Of a stretch of 64,000 nucleotides of DNA, positions 58,349 through 64,000 are shown one piece after another. The stretch is from Bacillus thuringiensis (GTDB lineage Bacteria; Bacillota; Bacilli; Bacillales; Bacillaceae_G). The position numbers and the translations under genes are program-made. The number at the start of each line of letters is the position of its first letter. Within the stretch, counting starts at the first letter, position 1. The stretch lies in NCBI RefSeq assembly GCF_001182785.1, contig NZ_CP012099.1, positions 426,501 through 490,500 on the forward strand. Direction: 5' to 3'. The notes under the pieces were generated by a model, which saw only the letters and a program-made list of their open reading frames with translations, was not told the origin of the DNA and did no database searches.

Positions 58349-59851
58349 ATGTTGCAGTTTTTACAACGTATTGGTAAAGCGTTAATGCTTCCAATCGCCG
58401 TACTACCAGCAGCAGGATTATTGCTTCGTTTAGGGCAACCAGATGTATTTGATATTCCTGTTATGGCACAGGCCGGTGCAGCAGTTTTTGATAATTTAGC
58501 ACTCATTTTTGCAATTGGTATTGCAATCGGTCTTTCAGTTGATGGTAGTGGTGCAGCAGGTCTTGCAGGTGCAATTGGTTATCTAGTTATGAAAAACAGT
58601 ATTGATGCACTTAGTAAGGGATATTCTACTGTAGAATTACAAGATAAATTAGGCAAAGTCCAAGATTTAATAGGTAATAGCGCTAATGTAGATCCATCTA
58701 AGCTTGCAGATACAATGACACAAGTATCTAAGGCAGCCGAATTATCGACTAAAGTGGATATGAAAGTTTTAGGTGGTATCATTGTCGGTGTTATAGCGGG
58801 ACTTCTTTATAATAAATTCCATAAGATTAAACTTCCAGAATGGTTAGGGTTCTTTGCTGGAAAACGTTTCGTCCCAATTGTTACATCGGTTGTGATGTTA
58901 CTATTAGGAATTCTATTCGCACAAATTTGGCCAGCAATTCAAAATGCTATCGATGCATTAGCTCATGGAATTGTTAATCTAGGGGCAGTTGGTTCAGGTC
59001 TATTTGGTTTATTAAACCGTCTATTAATTCCAATCGGTTTACATCACGTAATGAACACATACTTCTGGTTCGTACTTGGTGACTTTACAAATGCAGCAGG
59101 TAATGTTGTAAATGGTGATATTGCTCGCTTCCTTGCAGGAGATAAAACAGCGGGTATGTTTATGACTGGTTTCTTCCCAGTTATGATGTTCGGTTTACCA
59201 GCAGCATGTTTCGCAATGATTGCGGCTGCTAAACCAGAAAAACGTAAAATGGTTACAGGTATGTTAGGTGGTCTAGCATTAACTTCATTCTTAACTGGTA
59301 TTACAGAACCAATTGAATTCTCATTCATGTTCTTATCACCAGTATTATATGGTATTCATGCTGTATTAACAGGTCTGTCTCTATTCATTACAACAACACT
59401 TGGCATTCACGATGGTTTCACATTTAGTGCCGGTGCAATCGATTACTTCTTAAACTTCGGTATTGCAACAAAACCAGTATTACTTGCGGGAGTCGGTTTA
59501 ATTTACGCAGTAATTTATTTCGTTGTATTCTACTTCTTAATTAAGAAGTTCGATTTAAAAACTCCTGGTCGTGAAGACGAAGAGGAAGTAGCTGAAGGTG
59601 AAGAAGCTCCAGTTGCAGGTTCAATTGGTGAAACTTACGTAGCGGCTTTAGGTGGAAAAGAAAACTTAACAGTTATTGATAACTGTGCAACACGTCTACG
59701 CTTACAAGTAAAAGATGCTGGTCAAGTAAATGAAGCAGCATTAAAACGTGCTGGTGCAAAAGGTGTTATGAAATTAAGTAATACAAGTGTACAAGTTATC
59801 GTAGGTACAAATGTTGAATCTGTTGCCGATGATATGAAAAAACACGTATAA
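58349..59851 (+). CDS. nagP: PTS EIICB, N-acetylglucosamine/glucose type
   Basis: This 500-residue membrane transporter phosphorylates its sugar during uptake. The EIIC domain starts MLQFLQRIGKALMLPIAVLP and contains GLHHVMNT and GITEPIEFSFMFL. The EIIB domain covers about 420-500 with the phospho-cysteine in VIDNCATRLRLQ. There is no EIIA domain, so it relies on another protein's EIIA. Domain order and N-terminus favour GlcNAc (NagP/NagE), but glucose is possible. ATG 58349 follows AGGGGGAATTAA. Together with the chitinase it would complete chitin use. Confidence 0.82.
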   Translation: MLQFLQRIGKALMLPIAVLPAAGLLLRLGQPDVFDIPVMAQAGAAVFDNLALIFAIGIAIGLSVDGSGAAGLAGAIGYLVMKNSIDALSKGYSTVELQDKLGKVQDLIGNSANVDPSKLADTMTQVSKAAELSTKVDMKVLGGIIVGVIAGLLYNKFHKIKLPEWLGFFAGKRFVPIVTSVVMLLLGILFAQIWPAIQNAIDALAHGIVNLGAVGSGLFGLLNRLLIPIGLHHVMNTYFWFVLGDFTNAAGNVVNGDIARFLAGDKTAGMFMTGFFPVMMFGLPAACFAMIAAAKPEKRKMVTGMLGGLALTSFLTGITEPIEFSFMFLSPVLYGIHAVLTGLSLFITTTLGIHDGFTFSAGAIDYFLNFGIATKPVLLAGVGLIYAVIYFVVFYFLIKKFDLKTPGREDEEEVAEGEEAPVAGSIGETYVAALGGKENLTVIDNCATRLRLQVKDAGQVNEAALKRAGAKGVMKLSNTSVQVIVGTNVESVADDMKKHV

Positions 59852-59861
59852 ATAATGAGAT

Positions 59862-59920
59862 AAGAGGATGTCCAAAAAGATTGATAACATCAATTTTTTA
59901 GAGGATATCCTCTTTTTTTT
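59862..59920 (+). terminator. Terminator of the PTS gene
   Basis: AGAGGATGTCC pairs with GGATATCCTCT (one G-T), enclosing an inner stem GATTGAT/ATCAAT, and is followed by eight T. Confidence 0.88.
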
Positions 59921-60077
59921 GTTAACAATTTAACGGGAATCTTACTTTTGTAAATTTTCTTTTTCTTTTTTGTATATATAGGTTGGTAATATGTGCAGTG
60001 CGTGATAAAGTAGGGATGATATAGAATGGTTTATCCATAATCTACTAAAAAAAATCTTTAGTAGAGGAATTAAATTA

Positions 60078-61352
60078 TTGGTGAGTAAGGGGAAAAAAGC
60101 AATTATGGATCAGGAAAAAAATAATGCGAATGGGAAAGCACGTCGGCCGATTGTATACATAAAAAGAACAATCATTCTCGTCTTACTATTATCACTTGTA
60201 TATTTCATGTATACAAAAATTGTTGCGCATAATAAGAAAGAAGAAACTTTAAAAGCGGCAGCAGAAATGAAGAAACAAGAAGAGCTAAAAAAGAAAGAAG
60301 AAAAAAAGAAACAAGAAGTACAGAAGCAAAAACAAAAAGAGCAGGAAGAACAAGTGAAGCAAGCGCAAGCTGCGGAACAGCCTGCTGAAGGACCACCTCA
60401 AGAAATTAATGAAAACGCTCAATTGGACCAGTATTTACAAAACACAGGATTTAGCGGGACAGCTGTTATTGTGAAGAACGGAAAAGTTCTTCTGAATAAA
60501 GGGTACGGTATGGCAAATAAAGAGCAGCAAGTACCGAATAATTCAGAGACGACTTTTTATATTGGTTCTATTTCAAAGGCGTTTGTAGCAACTGCTATTA
60601 TGCAATTGAAAGATCAAAATAAATTACAAGTAGAAGATACTGTTGCAAAGTATATTCCAGATTTTCCACAAGGTAATAGTATTCAGCTAAAACATCTATT
60701 AACACATACATCAGGGATTCCAGAATATGAGCAAGGAAAAGAAGATATTTCTCATGAAGAACTGATCAAAAGGATAGGAAATCAAAAGCGTATTGGTGGT
60801 CCAGGAGAGAAGTGGAAGTATTCCGATTCGAACTACTCTATACTTGCATACATTGCCGAGAAGGTAAGTGGACAGTCGCTTGAAGAATATATTAAACAAC
60901 ATATTTTTGCTACTGCCGGTATGAAACATTCTGGTTTTGGCACAGCGTTAGAACAAACAAGATTCCCATCAACGGGTTATAAAATAGTAAATAATAATAT
61001 GACAACACCTAATATTCCGAGCATGTCACAACTATATGGTTGTGGTGATATATATACGAGTGCACATGATTTATATTTATTTAACGAAGCGTTATACTCT
61101 GGAAAGTTAATTTCAAAAGCGAGTTACGATCAAATGTTTACAGCTGTGAAAAAGGATTACGGATTTGGCTGGTACGTAGACCCAGGAAGCTATTCGAATC
61201 ACGGTGTAATGCCAGGTTGGAATTGTTTAAATGGATTTAGTAAAAATGGTAGTGTGTATGTTGTTTTATTATCTAACATTCAAAACAACATTAAATCATT
61301 TGGTAAAGTGAATAATGACATTTATACGATGTTGCGAAATATTGAAGTGTAA
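60078..61352 (+). CDS. Membrane-anchored beta-lactamase-fold serine hydrolase
   Basis: This protein of about 424 residues has an N-terminal membrane helix (about 28-47, TIILVLLLSLVYFMYTKIVA), a very charged coiled-coil stalk (about 54-100, mostly KKEEKKKQEV-like) and an extracellular class C beta-lactamase/PBP-like domain. Active-site motifs are GSISKAF (SxxK) and YSDSNYSIL (YxN). TTG 60078 behind AGAGGA is the likeliest start, with ATG 60105 as alternative. It is probably a D,D-carboxypeptidase or esterase type enzyme, not a proven beta-lactamase. Confidence 0.8.
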   Translation: MVSKGKKAIMDQEKNNANGKARRPIVYIKRTIILVLLLSLVYFMYTKIVAHNKKEETLKAAAEMKKQEELKKKEEKKKQEVQKQKQKEQEEQVKQAQAAEQPAEGPPQEINENAQLDQYLQNTGFSGTAVIVKNGKVLLNKGYGMANKEQQVPNNSETTFYIGSISKAFVATAIMQLKDQNKLQVEDTVAKYIPDFPQGNSIQLKHLLTHTSGIPEYEQGKEDISHEELIKRIGNQKRIGGPGEKWKYSDSNYSILAYIAEKVSGQSLEEYIKQHIFATAGMKHSGFGTALEQTRFPSTGYKIVNNNMTTPNIPSMSQLYGCGDIYTSAHDLYLFNEALYSGKLISKASYDQMFTAVKKDYGFGWYVDPGSYSNHGVMPGWNCLNGFSKNGSVYVVLLSNIQNNIKSFGKVNNDIYTMLRNIEV

Positions 61353-61382
61353 AAAACTATCCTTTTGGATAGTTTTTTTTTG
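61353..61382 (+). terminator. Terminator of the serine hydrolase gene
   Basis: AAAAACTATCC and GGATAGTTTTT pair around TTTT, with nine T at the end. Confidence 0.88.
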
Positions 61383-61506
61383 CCCTGAAACAAATATTTC
61401 TTTTAGAAAATGTATGCCTTACCTATCACAAAAATATCTATTTTGTATACATTAAGATGTATGGATGTAAAATTTTATAATCTAAAAATAATAGGAGGAG
61501 AAGTGT

Positions 61507-61908
61507 ATGTGTCTGTTCAGAAAATATTGGCATAAATTATCAAGATTGTTTAATAGACAATTAGGCTATTTTTTAGATGATAAATTATTGCCCGCTGTGG
61601 AACGACTTTTATTTTCGCAAAACTTTGCAAGGTTTATTCAAAGAAACTCTAAGCAAGCTACGGAAGAATTTATAAAATCAAGTCAATTTCAATCTATTAT
61701 TTGTAACATTTTAAAAGAATGCAATACATCACCTTTTAAAGAAATTGCAAAGCAGTATTTAGGTAAAAACGTAGAAATTACGGTGACTGTTGGACAATTA
61801 ACAGGCGTTATTGTAGCAGTCGGTGATGATTTCTTAACATTGCAAGAAGGAATAGGAACTGAAGTTTTATTACCATTTACAAGCATTATATCAATTAAAG
61901 AAGTGTAA
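61507..61908 (+). CDS. DUF2642-type protein, longer copy
   Basis: This 133-residue protein has an N-terminal helical region (about 1-80) with a C-terminal small beta domain: YLGKNVEITVTVGQLTGVIV, AVGDDFLTLQEGIG, LLPFTSIISIKEV. The beta domain resembles the next gene's whole product and LSM-like DUF2642 proteins, which are common in Bacillus and often sporulation-linked. RBS AGGAGGAGAA. The gap to the next gene is 16 bases, so they are co-transcribed. Function unknown. Confidence 0.65.
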   Translation: MCLFRKYWHKLSRLFNRQLGYFLDDKLLPAVERLLFSQNFARFIQRNSKQATEEFIKSSQFQSIICNILKECNTSPFKEIAKQYLGKNVEITVTVGQLTGVIVAVGDDFLTLQEGIGTEVLLPFTSIISIKEV

Positions 61909-61924
61909 GAAAGGAGAGTTATAT

Positions 61925-62119
61925 ATGTTATTTACTGATGAATTACGTAACCATGTTGGTGAATTAGTGCAAGTTGTGACAGCTGTAGAAATTGTTACAG
62001 GCATTCTTTTATCTGTGACAGATGGGGCGGTAAGTGTTCGTACTTCTCCTTCTTATGGACCACCGGAAGATGTAATTGTGCGTACTCCTATTATTGCTTA
62101 TGTTCGCTTGGAAGGGTAA
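61925..62119 (+). CDS. DUF2642-type protein, short copy
   Basis: This 64-residue protein consists only of the small beta domain: LRNHVGELVQVVTAVEIVTG, ILLSVTDGAVSVRT, VIVRTPIIAYVRLEG. RBS AAGGAGAG lies just upstream. It is paired with the longer copy and ends 13 bases before the glycosyltransferase start, so it belongs to the same transcription unit. It possibly forms multimers through its strands. Role unknown. Confidence 0.65.
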   Translation: MLFTDELRNHVGELVQVVTAVEIVTGILLSVTDGAVSVRTSPSYGPPEDVIVRTPIIAYVRLEG

Positions 62120-62132
62120 GCGTGATACAAGT

Positions 62133-63680
62133 ATGAGAGTATCAGTTGTTATTCCAGCGCACAATGAAGCGAGTACTTTATCACAAGTTTTAGTAGAAGT
62201 GGAGAAGCTCAAGCCTTACGAAATTATTGTAGTAGATAATGGCTCGACAGATGGAACGAAAGACATAGCGTTACAACATCATTGTCACGTGATTTATTAT
62301 AAACATTCTCTTGGCAATGATGTTGGACGGGCTATTGGAGCTAGAGAAGCAAAAGGTGAAATTGTTTTGTTTTTAGATGGTGATATTGTTATTGATAGTA
62401 AAGAGTTACAACGTTTCGTGAAAGGAATTCGACAAGGGCATCAAATTGTTGTGAATAATTTAACATGGTCGGTTTATTTAAAGATGAGACCACATTATAC
62501 GACAGTTGGAAAGTTCATGTTGAATCGCTATTTGAATAAAAAAGAGCTTGTTGTTGGATCTTTAATCGCAATTCCACACGCAATGAGTAGGGAAGTTATT
62601 CAGAAATTTGGTTGGTGGAATTTAGCAGATCCAGCACTATTTCAAGCGATAGCGATGTCTAGAGGAGTAGATATTGTTGATACGGCTTCGGTCGATGTAA
62701 TTCACACAAATAAGGTTCGTCCTGTGCATACAGGAACATCACCTGGTTCTCCTTATCCGAAAGCGACTAGCCGTATTATGGGTGATCATTTACGTGCTTT
62801 GCAATATGTAATCGAAACATATGGTAAACGCGGCGGTTTTTCGGAGGGAAACAGGGATAGGGAGTTTATAGGGAACTATAAACCAGTTGTATTAAAGAAG
62901 GAAAAAGCGAAATATAGTGCGATTATACCAGTGTCAGAAGAAAAAATGACGATAAGATCTGTTATACAAGAAGTGAAAAAAGCAGGGGTAGATGAAATTA
63001 TTGTTGTCGCGAATGGAGCAGATTTTGAGACTGTTAAACAGGCAAAGCTAGAGAATGTTATTGTTGTTGAATTCGGGGAGGCGCTTGGACATAATGTAGC
63101 ACGAGCGATAGGTGCCATGCATGCTACGGCAGATATTTGTTTATTCGTTGATGGTGATTTTGTTATTCCAGCAAAAAAACTCACTCCATTTTTGCAAGCT
63201 GTTGAAGATGGAAGTGACGTGGTTTTAAATGATTTACAATGCTTATTAGATATGTTTCATCCTGCAGATCCAATTAGTATGGGGAAATATTTTGTGAATT
63301 TAGTAGCGAAAAGACCGGATTTATGGAATAACTCATTAACGGCAGTACCACATGCTATGCATAAAAGGGTAATAGAGAAAATAGGATATGACTCGCTTGT
63401 TATTCCGCCATTAGCTCAAATGAAAGCTATTTTGGAGGTTTTTTCTATTACAGCAGTAGAATTTGTAGATGTTATAAAAACCAATCGGGTACGCCCGGAG
63501 CAACATGGATTTGTAAATGGACGTATTCCGGCATTTGACCGTATTTTCGGTGATCAACTTGAGGCGATTGCTTATCTATTACAATATACAGACGAACGTG
63601 GGAGTTTTACAGATGGAGATCGCGATAGAGACACTATTCAACAATTGAGAAAGGAAGAAAAGAATACAGATGAATGCTAG
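62133..63680 (+). CDS. Tandem GT2 glycosyltransferase
   Basis: This 515-residue protein is made of two family-2 glycosyltransferase domains in a row. Domain 1 starts [20 protein letters not shown] with nucleotide-site VDNGSTDGT and DxD-like LFLDGDIVI. Domain 2 (from about residue 270) reads [39 protein letters not shown]. Both share IPHAM / VPHAM, a long matching segment and a C-terminal block with IxTNxVRP, IFGDQLxAIxYL and GxRDRxxI. ATG 62133 has only a distant GGAAGGG, so translational coupling to the upstream gene is likely. It ends overlapping the dehydrogenase start by 11 bases. The acceptor is unknown. Confidence 0.82.
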   Translation: MRVSVVIPAHNEASTLSQVLVEVEKLKPYEIIVVDNGSTDGTKDIALQHHCHVIYYKHSLGNDVGRAIGAREAKGEIVLFLDGDIVIDSKELQRFVKGIRQGHQIVVNNLTWSVYLKMRPHYTTVGKFMLNRYLNKKELVVGSLIAIPHAMSREVIQKFGWWNLADPALFQAIAMSRGVDIVDTASVDVIHTNKVRPVHTGTSPGSPYPKATSRIMGDHLRALQYVIETYGKRGGFSEGNRDREFIGNYKPVVLKKEKAKYSAIIPVSEEKMTIRSVIQEVKKAGVDEIIVVANGADFETVKQAKLENVIVVEFGEALGHNVARAIGAMHATADICLFVDGDFVIPAKKLTPFLQAVEDGSDVVLNDLQCLLDMFHPADPISMGKYFVNLVAKRPDLWNNSLTAVPHAMHKRVIEKIGYDSLVIPPLAQMKAILEVFSITAVEFVDVIKTNRVRPEQHGFVNGRIPAFDRIFGDQLEAIAYLLQYTDERGSFTDGDRDRDTIQQLRKEEKNTDEC

Positions 63681-64000
63681 TAGTAAAGTAGCTATTATTG
63701 GATTAGGGTATGTTGGTCTTCCTTTAGCAGTCCATTTTGCAGAAAGAGGACATACCGTACTTGGATTAGATAAAGATACTAGAAAAATAGAATCGATTAA
63801 AAAAGGAGAAAGTTATATTCCAGATGTTTCTTCTAAAGTGTTGCAAAGTTTATTGACTAAAAATAAATTAATAGTAAATACACCAGATAAAGGTATTACT
63901 GATTTCCAAAATAATGATTATGTTATTGTTACTGTTCCAACTCCAATTAATGAACGAAGAGAACCAGATTTAAGTGCCCTCATTTCAGCTTCGCATTATA
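63670..64000 (+). CDS. UDP-sugar dehydrogenase, N-terminal part (runs off the window)
   Basis: ATG 63670 opens [20 protein letters not shown] and the frame stays open to the last base (110 codons). The Rossmann motif [30 protein letters not shown] and [20 protein letters not shown] are characteristic of the UDP-glucose/UDP-ManNAc 6-dehydrogenase family (TuaD, WecC, Ugd). The motif with '[13 protein letters not shown]' favours the WecC/TviB/WbpA branch over UDP-glucose dehydrogenase. Overlap with the glycosyltransferase gene indicates one operon making an acidic sugar glycan. Confidence 0.85.
   Translation, partial: MNASSKVAIIGLGYVGLPLAVHFAERGHTVLGLDKDTRKIESIKKGESYIPDVSSKVLQSLLTKNKLIVNTPDKGITDFQNNDYVIVTVPTPINERREPDLSALISASHY

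Noticed and set aside
1..64000. tRNA, rRNA, prophage, complete insertion sequence
   Set aside because: No cloverleaf-like set, rRNA core sequence, integrase, transposase or phage structural gene was recognised in the window.

Overview
The window is chromosomal DNA from a low-GC Firmicute, almost certainly a member of the Bacillus cereus group. Supporting signs: AT-rich codon use, strong AGGAGG-type ribosome sites, a T-box leader, CcpA cre sites, a 674-residue secreted chitinase of the B. cereus ChiB/Chi74 type, a cell-wall protein ending in the sortase motif LPNTA, and gene blocks in the order of B. subtilis yceCDEFGH, yfkK-J-I-H, chaA(yfkE)-yfkD-yfkAB-yfjT and pdaA-yfjP-yfjO. No rRNA, tRNA, CRISPR array, prophage or intact insertion sequence was seen.

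Layout. 0-2.3 kb: end of a thiamin-precursor (formylaminopyrimidine) ABC transporter, thiX'-thiY-thiZ. 2.4-4.3 kb: an ABC-F ATPase behind a short leader peptide and a terminator hairpin, an arrangement typical of antibiotic-induced attenuation. 4.7-6.7 kb: chitinase, with a cre site on its promoter and an inverted repeat in its leader. 7.1-10.6 kb: small proteins, a TetR/MFS efflux pair sharing one operator, and a small HTH regulator with a palindrome at its start of transcription. 10.7-17.1 kb: UMF1-type MFS protein, a phosphodiesterase, a T-box-controlled archaeal-type prolyl-tRNA synthetase, and a Gly-Ser-Asn repeat surface protein. 17.3-23.9 kb: ROK kinase and the Ter/Yce stress operon (three TerD, TerC, YceG, TelA/YceH). 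23.9-33.9 kb: a Ca-type P-ATPase, the yfkKJIH block, a P1B-type metal ATPase, EamA, YhhN and a signal peptidase I. 34-36.7 kb: a 920-residue TPR plus degenerate dynamin-like protein. 37-42.8 kb: DedA, a half-size EamA with a Fur-like box in its promoter, chaA, yfkD, yfkAB, yfjT. 43-50 kb: fumarase, pdaA, yfjP, an RNA m5U methyltransferase, a secreted repeat protein, truA. 50-55 kb: a sigma-54 module (RocR-like activator, paired upstream sites, -24/-12 promoter, lipoyl-like protein, amino-acid permease, M20 deacylase). 55-60 kb: HTH-DUF1232 protein, YtaF/MntP-like protein, glutaminase, GlcNAc/glucose PTS EIICB. 60-64 kb: a beta-lactamase-fold protein, two DUF2642-like proteins, a tandem GT2 glycosyltransferase, and the start of a UDP-sugar dehydrogenase that runs off the end.

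Connections. Chitinase and the EIICB transporter fit one chitin/GlcNAc utilisation route, and both have cre-like sites. Metal and envelope-stress functions are over-represented (Ter/Yce, Ca-ATPase, P1B-ATPase, ChaA, YtaF/MntP-like, Fur-like box). The observations most worth following are the ABC-F attenuator, the sigma-54 lipoyl/permease/deacylase module, the degenerate dynamin-like TPR protein, the LPNTA repeat protein, and the DUF2642-tandem glycosyltransferase-dehydrogenase group. All starts were chosen by ribosome-site position and coding content. No database search was run.
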